This document shows, in pieces, positions 27,105 through 35,757 of a stretch of 64,000 nucleotides of DNA. A program made the translations under genes and the position numbers. The stretch lies in assembly GCA_036489975.1 (NCBI GenBank), contig DASXES010000110.1, forward strand, positions 124,001 to 188,000, given 5' to 3'. This stretch comes from Roseiarcus sp036489975 (lineage in GTDB: Bacteria > Pseudomonadota > Alphaproteobacteria > Rhizobiales > Beijerinckiaceae). The notes below the pieces were generated by a model. The model made no database searches and was not told the origin of the DNA. It saw only the letters and a program-made list of their open reading frames with translations. The first letter of the stretch is position 1. Each line of letters begins with the position of its first letter.

Positions 27105-27151
27105 TGTTGAGTTAGAGAGTCTGAACCCTAGCCTTCGCCCATAAAGCCGGC

Positions 27152-27355
27152 TCAAGCATCACGGGTGTTTGAAGTTACAAAGGAGAACCGCCTCAACGGT
27201 GAAGTCCCCACAGTCTGGCTCCACAAAAGGGCCGCGTCGCCGTCTCGCAGCCCAAGCGTGCCGACCTGCTCGACGAGGGGACGTTCGTTGTAGAGCAAAA
27301 CGAAATAATGGCCGTCGCCCGGTGTGTCCTGAAAGCTCGTTTGGATCCGCACCAT
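27152..27355 (-). CDS. Possible small hypothetical protein
   Basis: A 67-residue frame, MVRIQTSFQDTPGDGHYFVL..., with balanced composition and no Arg/Ser bias typical of shadow frames. It fills most of the gap between the desulfurase and brnT genes, facing left. No ribosome binding site is obvious before the ATG, though a small palindrome (CTGCCTAAAGGCAG) lies just upstream. I recognise no family. The gap is less GC-rich than its surroundings, which suggests acquired or decayed DNA. Confidence 0.35.
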   Translation of the reverse strand: MVRIQTSFQDTPGDGHYFVLLYNERPLVEQVGTLGLRDGDAALLWSQTVGTSPLRRFSFVTSNTRDA

Positions 27356-27491
27356 GTTAGGCTGCCTTTAGGCAGAATTGTCCTGGATTTCAAACCGAGA
27401 CACGTGTGCCAGCTTGCTCGCCTCCGGTCGGCTGCGCATTTCCCACACACGTTTATTGACGGCGCTATTTTAAGTGTGTATATAAATATCC

Positions 27492-27770
27492 GTGAGGCTT
27501 GAATGGGATGACAAGAAGCGAAGCAAGGCTCTTGCCGAACGTGGCCTTGATTTTGCGGACGTCGCCCGGGTCGATTGGGATTCTGCCTTCACCGTTGAAG
27601 ACACTCGCGTGGACTATGCAGAGCCCCGGTTTGTCACGATTGCCCCGATCAATAACCGCCTGTGCGTTTTCGCCTGGTGTTGGCGCGGCGAGGCTCTCCG
27701 CGTGATCAGCCTCCGCAGGGCGAACGAGAGAGAAAGAAACAGATATGAAAAGGCCATACATCAAACGTGA
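27492..27770 (+). CDS. brnT: BrnT family type II toxin
   Basis: A 92-residue RelE-fold ribonuclease toxin. The opening MRLEWDDKKRSKALAERGLDFADVARV (GTG start at 27492) is the BrnT signature (WDxxKxxxNxxKHGVxF), and the end RVISLRRANERERNRYEK carries the catalytic Arg region. The family's usual motif KHG is replaced by ERG. It overlaps the brnA gene by 26 bases, in toxin-first order as in Brucella. An AT-rich segment with TATAAA at 27480-27485 precedes it and could be the -10 box. Confidence 0.9.
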   Translation: MRLEWDDKKRSKALAERGLDFADVARVDWDSAFTVEDTRVDYAEPRFVTIAPINNRLCVFAWCWRGEALRVISLRRANERERNRYEKAIHQT

Positions 27771-27960
27771 CGGCGAGGTCCGGGAGCTCGATCAGGAATT
27801 CTTCACAACCGCCAAGCGTGGGCGTCCCTCCATGCCCGCGGAAGCGAAGAAGCGGCGAGTCAACATCATGCTCGACCCCGATGTCGCCGATCGCCTGAAG
27901 GCCATTCCAAATGTCAGCGCCTATGTGAACGATCTGCTCCGCGAGAAGCTCGTCGCCTAG
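27745..27960 (+). CDS. brnA: BrnA family antitoxin
   Basis: A 71-residue antitoxin. The N-terminal half (YIKRDGEVRELDQEFFTTAKRGRPSMPAEAKKR) is charged and toxin-binding; the C-terminal half (RVNIMLDPDVADRLKAIPNVSAYVNDLLREKLVA) is a ribbon-helix-helix DNA-binding fold. BrnA binds BrnT and represses the operon in known systems. The two frames overlap, which implies coupled translation. Confidence 0.88.
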   Translation: MKRPYIKRDGEVRELDQEFFTTAKRGRPSMPAEAKKRRVNIMLDPDVADRLKAIPNVSAYVNDLLREKLVA

Positions 27961-28046
27961 GTTGGGAATAACTTGCATCTCCTCGCCGTGCGGTGTAGGA
28001 GGCGCGCTCCCATTTTAACGCTCGTTTCAACAGCCGAGGAGTCTGC

Positions 28047-28442
28047 ATGGCTCGCGTCACCGTCGAGGATTGTATCGAGAAGGTCGATAACCGATTTGAT
28101 CTGGTTCTGATGGCCAGCCACCGCGCGCGGGCAGTTTCGTCCGGCGCTCCGCTCCTGGTCCAGCGCGACAACGACAAGAACCCCGTCGTTGCTTTGCGCG
28201 AGATCGGAGACGGCAAGTTGACCCCAGGCGACCTGCGCGAGGATGTGATCCATGCGCTGCAGAAGCACGTCGAGATCGATGAGCCGGAGGCGGAAGCTGC
28301 GCCGCCGATGGTCAATCCGGATGTGCAGAGTCAGATCGAACTCGGCGCCGAGGTTCAGTTCGACCGCATGACGGAAGAGGATTTGCTGCGCGGGCTCGAA
28401 GGCCTGACGCCGCCGCCGGAGCCGGAGGATGATGGCGAGTAA
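28047..28442 (+). CDS. rpoZ: RNA polymerase omega subunit
   Basis: A 131-residue protein with the omega signature MARVTVEDCIEKVDNRFDLVLMASHRAR, followed by NKNPVVALREI and an acidic tail typical of alphaproteobacteria. It helps assemble RNA polymerase. A clear terminator follows at 28491-28528. The usual neighbour spoT/rsh is not next to it in this window. Confidence 0.96.
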   Translation: MARVTVEDCIEKVDNRFDLVLMASHRARAVSSGAPLLVQRDNDKNPVVALREIGDGKLTPGDLREDVIHALQKHVEIDEPEAEAAPPMVNPDVQSQIELGAEVQFDRMTEEDLLRGLEGLTPPPEPEDDGE

Positions 28443-28490
28443 GCCGCCCCGTCTGCCAAGCGTTGCGGCGCCGTCGCGTCGCACTGCATG

Positions 28491-28528
28491 ATCCCGCCGG
28501 CCAATTTGGCGCGGCGGGATTTTTTTTG
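28491..28528 (+). terminator. Rho-independent terminator after rpoZ
   Basis: Arms ATCCCGCCG (28492-28500) and CGGCGGGAT (28513-28521) pair perfectly around a 12-base loop and are followed by a run of T up to 28528. It is placed about 50 bases after the rpoZ stop. Confidence 0.88.
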
Positions 28529-28727
28529 CTCCCTATCCACAGCCCCGCTCAAGCTTTGCGTGTTTCCTGTATCCAGCGCCGAGCGATTTGCTATCTTGGG
28601 GACCGAATCACTTGCGTTGCGGATCTTCGCCGTCCTGGCGGAGCCGAGCGGATGGTCCCAATCGCGACGCGCAAGTGGTTCAAAGCCGGCAAGGACGTTA
28701 AAGCCGACGCGTTGAGTGGGGGCCGAA

Positions 28728-29312
28728 TTGAGCGATGAATTTGGTAAGGCGTCGGAAGCGACGGCGCGTGTAACGCAAAACGATGAATATCCGGTCGGGC
28801 TTGTCGAAGTCGCGGGGCGGGTCAAATGGTTCGACGCCGTCAAGGGCTTTGGCTTCATCGTGCCCGACAGCGGCGAGGCGGACGTTCTCATCCACGTGAC
28901 CGTCCTCAGGCGCGACGGGTTTTCGACCCTTCATGAAGGCGCGCGCGTCGTCGCCGAGGCCCAGCGGCGCGAACGCGGCTTGCAGGTGTTCCGGGTGATC
29001 TCGATCGCCGAGCCCGACCCGTCCTCCGCCACGCAGCTTCCGCCGGTTCGCACACACGCGCAGGCAAGCTCCGTCGGCGCGTTCGAGATCGTCATCGTCA
29101 AGTGGTTCAACCGGGCCCGTGGCTTCGGTTTTCTCACACGCGGCGAGGGGACGGAGGACATTTTCGTTCATATGGAGACGCTGCGCCGTTACGGCTTCAT
29201 CGACCCGAAGCCGGGCGACACAATGCTGGCGCGGTTCGGCCCTGGTCCGAAGGGGCTGATGGCGGCCGAGGTCAGGCCGCTCGACGGCTCGAAGGTTCTG
29301 GCCCCGCACTGA
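28728..29312 (+). CDS. Second protein with two cold-shock domains
   Basis: About 194 residues. Cold-shock domain one is VAGRVKWFDAVKGFGFIVPD, with altered RNP2 DVLIHVTVL; domain two is FEIVIVKWFNRARGFGFLTR, with DIFVHMETL. Each is about 65 residues, with a linker of about 30 residues. The start is uncertain: TTG 28728 has GGGGG upstream, GTG 28716 is also possible. It stands before the DUF192 gene, an arrangement I recall from other Rhizobiales. It differs from the protein at 13231 by having a short N-terminus without the Gly-rich region. Confidence 0.88.
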   Translation: MSDEFGKASEATARVTQNDEYPVGLVEVAGRVKWFDAVKGFGFIVPDSGEADVLIHVTVLRRDGFSTLHEGARVVAEAQRRERGLQVFRVISIAEPDPSSATQLPPVRTHAQASSVGAFEIVIVKWFNRARGFGFLTRGEGTEDIFVHMETLRRYGFIDPKPGDTMLARFGPGPKGLMAAEVRPLDGSKVLAPH

Positions 29313-29451
29313 GTTTGCCGCGCCGCGCCGCTTTTCGACGATCGGCTCCTTATCGATTCGCGCGACGCTTGACGCGTCGCTCGCCTTGCTCTTGAAACCC
29401 GACGCGCCGCCGGTCTGACGACGAGCGCGCAAGGATCGAGGAGCAGCGGCG

Positions 29452-30006
29452 ATGAGGGCGATGGCGGTTCGGCTTGAGCGCGGCTCGCGAAAAAGTGGGA
29501 ACCGGTCTTTCGCGGGAAGCGCGCGGCATCAAAGAAGCCCGTGGGATTCGGTCGAATCGCTAAGGGCTCTATGGGCGGCGTTGGCCTTCGTGATCCTGGC
29601 CGCCGCCGGCGCCCCCGCGATAGGCGCCGGGCTCGATACGCTCGAGATCGCGACCTTGAGCGGTCAGCACGCATTTCAGGTCGAGATCGCGGCCAACGAT
29701 GCGAGCCGCGAGCGCGGCCTCATGGACCGGCGCTATATGGCGCGAGACCACGGCATGCTGTTCGAGTTCGACCGCGACGAGCCGGTGTCGTTCTGGATGA
29801 AGAACACATACATTCCGCTCGATATGATCTTCATTGCACGTTCCGGCGTCGTGACGCGGATCGCCGCCAACGCCGAGCCGCTGTCCGAGCGGATCATACC
29901 TTCCGGGGGCCCCTGCGTGGCAGTGCTCGAGCTCAATGGCGGGACCGCGGCGGCGATCGGACTCAAGGTCGGCGATAAGGTTCGCCATCCGTTCTTCAAA
30001 CCCTGA
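29452..30006 (+). CDS. DUF192 family exported protein
   Basis: A 184-residue protein. A hydrophobic segment near residues 42-58 (LWAALAFVILAAAGAPAIGA) suggests export or anchoring after a basic N-terminus. The DUF192 domain covers residues 68-182: ASRERGLMDRRYMARDHGML, FWMKNTYIPLDMIFI and VLELNGGTAAAIGLKVGD. Function is unknown; the family is small and beta-rich. GAGGAG lies before the ATG. It follows the cold-shock gene by about 140 bases. Confidence 0.88.
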   Translation: MRAMAVRLERGSRKSGNRSFAGSARHQRSPWDSVESLRALWAALAFVILAAAGAPAIGAGLDTLEIATLSGQHAFQVEIAANDASRERGLMDRRYMARDHGMLFEFDRDEPVSFWMKNTYIPLDMIFIARSGVVTRIAANAEPLSERIIPSGGPCVAVLELNGGTAAAIGLKVGDKVRHPFFKP

Positions 30007-30106
30007 CTCGCGCGAGGCGTTGCATCCGTCGGCAGGATTGCTACACTCTCTTGACGAATTGGCGCGGCGGACAGAGCGGCGTCTTGAGGCGGGGGCGGGG
30101 ATTGGT

Positions 30107-31186
30107 TTGAGTCAAGTTTCGACGTGGGGTCCAGATCCTGGGTTCCGCGCGCCGTTTTCAACTTCTGACGGCCCGGCCGGCGCACGTGGCGGCTCGGGCG
30201 GAACTTACGCGGCGCTGGATCTTGGGACCAACAACTGCCGGCTGCTGGTCGCGCGGCCGACGGCTCACGGATTCCGCGTCATCGACGCATTCTCGCGCAT
30301 CGTTCGCTTGGGCGAGGGGCTGTCGCTGACCGGACGCTTGAGCGAGGCGGCGATCGCGCGCACGTTCGAGGCCCTGAAGGTGTGCCGGGACAAGATGGCG
30401 GCGCGTGGGGTGACGCGGGCTCGAACCATCGCGACCGAGGCCTGCCGCTCGGCCGCCAACGGGCCTGACTTCGTCGCCATGATTCGCGCCCGGCTTAACA
30501 TCGACCTCGAAATCGTCGACCGCGAGACCGAGGCGCATCTCGCTGCGGCCGGCGTCGGCGATCTCGCCGACAAGGACGCCTGCTCGACGGTGATGTTCGA
30601 CATTGGCGGCGGATCCTCGGAAATCATCTGGCTCTGGGTCGACCCCCGCGCGCCGCATGCGGGAAACCGGGTGAAGGCCTGGGAGTCGCTGAGGCTTGGG
30701 GTGGTGTCGCTGGCCGAGAAATTCGGCGGCGTGGACGTGAGCGACGAGGCTTTCGACGCCATGACCGAACATGTGACGGAGGCGCTTGCGCCCTTCGTGG
30801 CCCGGGTGGCGGACGAGGCGCGCTGCGATCGTTTTCATCTTCTCGGCACCTCCGGCACCGTGACCACCATCGCCGGCGTGCATCTCAACCTGCCCCGATA
30901 TGACCGGCGCGCCGTCGATGGCTTATGGCTCGGCCGGGCGGAAGTCGACGCGGCGATCACTCGGTTGCGCGCCATGAGCTTCGCCGAGCGCGCCGCAAAC
31001 GCCTGCATCGGCCATGAACGCGCCGACCTGGTGCTCGCCGGTTGCGCCATTTTGGAGGCGATCCGGGCGCATTTCCCCGCCGAGCGGCTGCGCATAGCCG
31101 ACCGGGGCCTGCGCGAGGGAATCCTGAGCCACATGATGCGCGCCGACGGGGTGGGGCCGCACCGGCGCCCGCGCGGGCGCTGGTGA
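30107..31186 (+). CDS. Ppx/GppA family phosphatase
   Basis: About 359 residues. The actin-like ATPase motifs are present: AALDLGTNNCRLLVARP (phosphate 1), VMFDIGGGSSEIIWLWVD (phosphate 2) and LLGTSGTVTTIAGVHL (adenosine-like). The family splits polyphosphate or pppGpp. Its short length (no C-terminal HD domain) is the common alphaproteobacterial form next to rlmE. The start is not certain: I use TTG 30107 after a G-rich stretch, since nothing before it looks like the family. Its stop overlaps the rlmE GTG start. Confidence 0.88.
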   Translation: MSQVSTWGPDPGFRAPFSTSDGPAGARGGSGGTYAALDLGTNNCRLLVARPTAHGFRVIDAFSRIVRLGEGLSLTGRLSEAAIARTFEALKVCRDKMAARGVTRARTIATEACRSAANGPDFVAMIRARLNIDLEIVDRETEAHLAAAGVGDLADKDACSTVMFDIGGGSSEIIWLWVDPRAPHAGNRVKAWESLRLGVVSLAEKFGGVDVSDEAFDAMTEHVTEALAPFVARVADEARCDRFHLLGTSGTVTTIAGVHLNLPRYDRRAVDGLWLGRAEVDAAITRLRAMSFAERAANACIGHERADLVLAGCAILEAIRAHFPAERLRIADRGLREGILSHMMRADGVGPHRRPRGRW

Positions 31187-31896
31187 CGACCGGCGGCTCG
31201 GGCCGCGAGGGCGGCCGGGCGCTCAAAATCCGGGTCAAGAAAGCGCGCAAGCGCTCGCCCGCCTCCGCCCGCTGGCTCGAGCGCCAGCTCAATGACCCCT
31301 ATGTCGCCCAGGCGCGCCGCGAAGGCTTTCGCTCCCGCGCGGCCTACAAGCTCATCGAGATCGACGACAGGCACAAGCTCATGAAGCCTGGTCAGCGAAT
31401 CGTCGATCTCGGCGCCGCGCCCGGAGGCTGGAGCCAGGTCGCCGCGGCGCGGGTCGGCGCGCCGGAGGGCAGGGGGCGGGTGATCGCCGTCGACCTTCTG
31501 GAGATGGACCCGGTCGAGGGGGTGGAGTTCCGGCGGATGGACTTCCACGATCCCGAGGCGCCGCTTCTGCTTCGCGAATGGGTGGGCGGCCCCGCCGACG
31601 GCGTGCTCTCGGACATGGCGGCCAACGCGACCGGCCATCGCAAGACCGATCAATTGCGCATCATGGGCCTCATCGAGCTTGCCGCCGATTTCGCCAGCGA
31701 AATCTTGGGCCCGGGCGGGTTCTTCCTCGCCAAGGTGCTGCAGGGCGGCGCCGAGGGCGAGCTGCTCGCCCGGCTCAAGCGCGAATTCGCAAGCGTTCGC
31801 CACCTGAAGCCCAAGGCGAGCCGCGCCGACAGCGCCGAGCTTTACCTGCTCGCGACAGGGTTCAGGGGCGGGGCCGCCCAATCGGGATCAAGCTGA
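31183..31896 (+). CDS. rlmE: 23S rRNA (uridine-2'-O)-methyltransferase RlmE
   Basis: A 237-residue FtsJ/RrmJ enzyme that methylates U2552 of 23S rRNA. The SAM site VDLGAAPGGWSQVAA is intact, and the K-D-K-E set is visible: Lys in SRAAYKLIEID, Asp in VLSDMAANATGHRKTDQLR, Lys in FFLAKVLQGG and Glu in SAELYLLATGF. GTG 31183 overlaps the Ppx stop (GTGA), and the N-terminus is a basic leader (LKIRVKKARKRSPASARWLE). Confidence 0.95.
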   Translation: MTTGGSGREGGRALKIRVKKARKRSPASARWLERQLNDPYVAQARREGFRSRAAYKLIEIDDRHKLMKPGQRIVDLGAAPGGWSQVAAARVGAPEGRGRVIAVDLLEMDPVEGVEFRRMDFHDPEAPLLLREWVGGPADGVLSDMAANATGHRKTDQLRIMGLIELAADFASEILGPGGFFLAKVLQGGAEGELLARLKREFASVRHLKPKASRADSAELYLLATGFRGGAAQSGSS

Positions 31897-32179
31897 CGCG
31901 ACCATCGCGGGGGTGCTCACGGGCGGAGCTGGCGCGGTCCAGCTCGGCTATGACGATGAGGACACAAAATTTTCTTTTGCGCGGGACGATTTGGTATTGC
32001 AAAAAGTCTGCGTAAGGCAGTAAATTATAGGTAGGATTACCTAGATTGCAGGACTTAGTACCCGGGCGGCGGCTGCGAGGCCGCTACTGCAGCTCATATA
32101 TTGATAAATTGACCGTAGTTTTCTTGTAAAATAAAAATAAACGTCTTCAACGACGGCCGGACGGGGAGAATTTCAGAAA

Positions 32180-33310
32180 TTGCTGGGCCGGGCGGCCAGC
32201 GGCGACAAGGCCGACTTTGAGGAGTTGATCGACCTCATCTACGAGGCGGCGCTGAACTTCGGTGTATGGCCGGAGGTCTTGCATGGCATCTCCCGTGCCG
32301 CAAACGCTAAGGGTGGACTGTTGTTGCCTGCCGCGGCGCCGACGACTCTCTTGGCTTCCACTTCCCCGGACCTCGCCGACGCGGCGGAGGCCTATGCGTC
32401 CGGATGGCATCAGTATGACTTCATGAGAGAGGAGGCGGTGGAACAGCACAGGCGAGGGATCGTGACGCAACTCGATTTTCTCAGCCAACACGCTGTCGAC
32501 CGGCATCCGTATTTTCAGGACTTTCGCCGGCCCTACGGCATGGGCGGTTTGATTTGTTACATCACCGACGCGGGGCTTTCCTCTGCGGTCGCGATCGCTT
32601 TTCATCTCGACTATGGCAAGGCGTTGCTGTCCGCCGAGGAACGGTCGCGTTGCGACGCTCTGTGCCGCCATGCCGCCAGGGCCATCAGGGTCGCGGCAAA
32701 ATTGGCGGGAAGCGTTTCCCTACGCGCCGGCCTGGCCGAGGCGATGCAAAGCCTGACGATCGGATTGGCCATTGTCGATGCGAGCCAGCGAATCGTTTTC
32801 GCCAACCGGCGCTTTGAAAGCCTCGATCGGCGCGGCGTCAGGATCGTCAATCGCCGACTTATTACTGAACATCCGGGCCAGCAGGCGGCCCTCGAGCGCG
32901 TGCTGACCGGGGCCTTCAGCCGTTCGCGGGGGGCATCGCCGCGTAATAGCATCGCGCTCTACCGCTCGTCGCCACGGCCGCTCCTAGTCCAGGTCATTCC
33001 CTTGCGCGGCGGCGAAGAGAAGGGGTTCGGCACGCTGGTCGACCGGCGGCTCGCCCTCATCGTCGCGACCGATCCGGACGACATGCTGCCGACGGGCGAA
33101 ACGTCCTTGCTAGCGCTCGGCCTCACCGCTGCGGAAGCTCGCGTCGCCCGGCTGATCGGCGGCGGGCTTTCGCCTGCTGAAGCGGCCGCGCAGCTAGGAA
33201 ACGCCGAAGCCACCGTGCGCACGCTGCTCAAGCGGGTCTATTCGAAGGCCGGGCTCGAGCGTCAATCGCAATTGGCGAACCTGGTCGCCCGGCTGACGCT
33301 GGTGGACTAA
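32180..33310 (+). CDS. LuxR-type helix-turn-helix regulator
   Basis: A 376-residue protein. The C-terminal 65 residues form a LuxR/FixJ-type helix-turn-helix (LTAAEARVARLIGGGLSPAE, then AAAQLGNAEATVRTLLKRVYSKAGLERQ). The rest has a helical N-terminal domain (DFEELIDLIYEAALNFGVWPEVL) and a PAS-like part near residues 190-290 (SLTIGLAIVDASQRIVFANR). No phospho-acceptor domain is present. It precedes the PEP-CTERM gene on the same strand by about 190 bases. About 280 AT-richer bases lie before it; these include the inverted repeat TAGGTAGGATTACCTA near 32027. Confidence 0.85.
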   Translation: MLGRAASGDKADFEELIDLIYEAALNFGVWPEVLHGISRAANAKGGLLLPAAAPTTLLASTSPDLADAAEAYASGWHQYDFMREEAVEQHRRGIVTQLDFLSQHAVDRHPYFQDFRRPYGMGGLICYITDAGLSSAVAIAFHLDYGKALLSAEERSRCDALCRHAARAIRVAAKLAGSVSLRAGLAEAMQSLTIGLAIVDASQRIVFANRRFESLDRRGVRIVNRRLITEHPGQQAALERVLTGAFSRSRGASPRNSIALYRSSPRPLLVQVIPLRGGEEKGFGTLVDRRLALIVATDPDDMLPTGETSLLALGLTAAEARVARLIGGGLSPAEAAAQLGNAEATVRTLLKRVYSKAGLERQSQLANLVARLTLVD

Positions 33311-33499
33311 ATATTCGCCGCCTTCGCGTGCGATTATCGTCCGGCGTACCCCAGTTGGGGGATTTCAGCGCCAAATCGGCGGGCTATCCAGTGACATTGA
33401 GTGAGTTCTCAGGCTGAGGGCGCAGCGCGGGCTGATCCTCCCTCGGCGGAGCGTCGTATGGGTTTCAATGACTACCATCTCTTAACAAGGGGGATTCGG

Positions 33500-34705
33500 A
33501 TGATGTGCTTTCGCCGTAGGCTGGTCAACTGCCTGATCGGATCAACGGTCGGACTGATTGGATTTGTGGGCGCGGAAGGGGCATTCGCCGCAGTGTCGGA
33601 CCTTCCAGACGTCGAATGGAACCAAGGCGAGGTCGACGCCTATGCGAATCCAAACGGAATTATAGCGCCGTCGTCGGAGACCAAGCCGATCGATGGGCCT
33701 GGCGGCGTGATCGCCGGTGCCGCGGTCAGTGTGGTTGTCGGAGACGACCCCGAGAGCGGGACGGCCTCGGCGATCGTAAAAGCGGCGCTGGCGCCGAGCC
33801 CAAGTCTGTACGCCTCGGCAGCGACCAATTCCGTCGACGCCTTGGCCGAGGCGGACTCCGATGTGCAGTTGACCTATCAGGTCGAGATTATCGGCGCGCC
33901 AGGCCTGGTTGATTTGCGCGTCCAGGCGGCCAGCTCATCGAGTTCATCCGCGACTTCCAGTAGCGCGGACACGGAGCTCAACCTTGAGCTGCCTATTGGT
34001 GGCGTGGCCGTTGAATACATATTTGAGACGGACTCTCAGCTCGGGGCAGCCGCTGGAGGTTTCGCGGAATCTTTCAATCTGGACACGACCTACACGACGC
34101 AAGCCGACTCGCCGTTCGTGGTTTCGATGCAGGTCTCTGCCTCTTCTGGTAATGATGAAACCGGCTCCGGCTCGGCGACAGCCGAGCTCGATCCGATTTT
34201 CAGCGTCCCGATAGGTTATTCGATCGTATTCAGTCCGGGGGTTGGGAACTCGCCAATCGCCGCCGGCGTCCCCGAGCCCTCGACGTGGGCACTGATGACG
34301 CTGGGCTTCGCCGGACTGGGTTTCGCGAGCTGGCGGCGGCGGGTCGTGGCGCAATCGGCGAGCCCGGACTCCCGATTACCTCGGCCCTCGAACCAAATTC
34401 GCGCATTTCGTTTTTCTGATCGGCTCTGGACCGTGGCCCCAAAGGGAGGGACAGATATGAAGTGGATCTCGGTGCTTTTGGCATTGGCTTGCTCTATCGG
34501 CTTGTCCACGGGCGCATCGGCGCGGAGGCAGTCGGCCTGCAAGACCTTGCGAGCTATGTGCGTGGCCAAAAACTGGGCCAATGCTCAACAATGCCAGATG
34601 CTGTACGAGGCGTCCATCAAAGAGGGCGGGGTGTGGATGTCTCCGGCAGCACGAATCGCCGCCAAGGTGCGGCCTGGTAACAGCGGGCCCTGCTTCCCGG
34701 AGTGA
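33500..34705 (+). CDS. PEP-CTERM protein read through into a second secreted protein
   Basis: One open frame of 401 residues from ATG 33500 (AAGGGGGA upstream). Residues 1-30 are a signal peptide ending GAEGAFA. A Ser/Ala-rich beta-type extracellular domain follows, then the sorting signal VPEPSTWALMTLGFAGLGF and the basic tail ASWRRRVV near residue 280. PEP-CTERM proteins normally end there. Here the frame continues through about 35 residues of linker into a complete small protein with its own signal peptide (from 34457). No exosortase gene is in the window. Either a stop codon was lost or the sequence has an error. Confidence 0.75.
   Translation: MMCFRRRLVNCLIGSTVGLIGFVGAEGAFAAVSDLPDVEWNQGEVDAYANPNGIIAPSSETKPIDGPGGVIAGAAVSVVVGDDPESGTASAIVKAALAPSPSLYASAATNSVDALAEADSDVQLTYQVEIIGAPGLVDLRVQAASSSSSSATSSSADTELNLELPIGGVAVEYIFETDSQLGAAAGGFAESFNLDTTYTTQADSPFVVSMQVSASSGNDETGSGSATAELDPIFSVPIGYSIVFSPGVGNSPIAAGVPEPSTWALMTLGFAGLGFASWRRRVVAQSASPDSRLPRPSNQIRAFRFSDRLWTVAPKGGTDMKWISVLLALACSIGLSTGASARRQSACKTLRAMCVAKNWANAQQCQMLYEASIKEGGVWMSPAARIAAKVRPGNSGPCFPE
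34457..34705 (+). CDS. Small secreted protein, nested in frame
   Basis: An 82-residue protein starting MKWISVLLALACSIGLSTGA, a full signal peptide cleaved after ASA. The mature part has four cysteines (QSACKTLRAMCVAKNWANAQ, QCQMLYEASIKEGG, SGPCFPE), suggesting two disulfides. GGGAGGG lies seven bases before the ATG, so it is probably translated by itself, even though the frame is open from the PEP-CTERM gene. I recognise no family. Confidence 0.65.
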   Translation: MKWISVLLALACSIGLSTGASARRQSACKTLRAMCVAKNWANAQQCQMLYEASIKEGGVWMSPAARIAAKVRPGNSGPCFPE

Positions 34706-34912
34706 GCTGCGTGAACCGAGTGGCACAAGGACCCCGAAGGGCGCTCGCGCGGCCCCTAAATTCGACCGCGCCCAACCCTGGGCGGGCGCGACAGGGATCG
34801 CGCGGAGCTTAAGCGCGCCATTCTGTCCCGCGCCGCCAATCTTCGTGCTGACGCGCCCGGCGTTCGGCCGTATGCTCGGCGCACGCGAAGCCTGATCCGG
34901 GAGGAGCAACCC

Positions 34913-35728
34913 ATGAACGTGCAGGTCAAGGAGACGAAGGCCGCCGATCTGGCGCCGCAGATGGGCAAATTGCCAATGCCGCCGAAATTCGACGATCCCG
35001 CGGACGAGCGGCTGCACCGCAAACAGCGGCTCGCGGCGGGGTTCCGGCTATTCTCGAAACTCGGCTTCGACGAGGGGGTGGCGGGTCACATCACCGCGCG
35101 CGACCCGGAGTTTCTGGACACCTTCTGGGTCAATCCGTTCGGGGTCCATTTCAGCCAGGTCAAGGTCTCGAACCTGATCCGCTGCGATCACAGAGGCAAC
35201 GTCGTCGAGGGCGACTATCCGGTCAACACGGCCGCCTTCGTCATCCATTCGCGCGTCCATTCGGCGCGCGCGGACGTGAACGCCGCCGCCCATTCCCACT
35301 CGACCTACGGACGCGCGTTTTCGACGCTCGGACGGAAGCTCGCGCCGATCACCCAGGATGTCTGCGCCTTCTATAACGACCATGCGCTCTACGACGACTT
35401 TGGCGGCGTCGCGGTCGAACTCGACGAAGGCGCACGGATCGCCAAGGCGATCGGCAAGCGCAAGGCGGCCATTCTGCAGAACCACGGCCTCCTCACAGTC
35501 GGCGGGACGGTCGACGAGGCGGTGTGGTGGTTCATCACCATGGAGCGGTCGTGCCAGGTGCAACTCATCGCCGAGGCGGCGCTTAAAGGTGGCGAGAGCC
35601 TGAAGCAGGTCTCGCCCGAAGCCGCGGAGCAGTCCTTCAAGATCGTGGGCAGCCCGTTCTCCGGCTGGTTTCAGTTCCAGCCGCTCTATGCGCGCATCCT
35701 CAAGGAGCAGCCGGACTTTCTGGACTAG
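34913..35728 (+). CDS. Class II aldolase/adducin family protein
   Basis: A 271-residue protein of the fuculose-phosphate-aldolase fold. Zinc ligands are visible: the HxH in AAAHSHSTYGRAFSTLG and the His in AAILQNHGLLTVGGTVDEA, with a Glu/Asp-rich N-terminal part (FDEGVAGHITARDPE). The GVAGHITARDP motif replaces the strict sugar-phosphate binding SGNxS, so it belongs to the adducin-like subgroup without a clear substrate. GGAGGAG stands before the ATG at 34913. No neighbour explains its substrate. Confidence 0.9.
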   Translation: MNVQVKETKAADLAPQMGKLPMPPKFDDPADERLHRKQRLAAGFRLFSKLGFDEGVAGHITARDPEFLDTFWVNPFGVHFSQVKVSNLIRCDHRGNVVEGDYPVNTAAFVIHSRVHSARADVNAAAHSHSTYGRAFSTLGRKLAPITQDVCAFYNDHALYDDFGGVAVELDEGARIAKAIGKRKAAILQNHGLLTVGGTVDEAVWWFITMERSCQVQLIAEAALKGGESLKQVSPEAAEQSFKIVGSPFSGWFQFQPLYARILKEQPDFLD

Positions 35729-35757
35729 GGCCGCAGCCGAAAGCGTACGCGCGCGCC

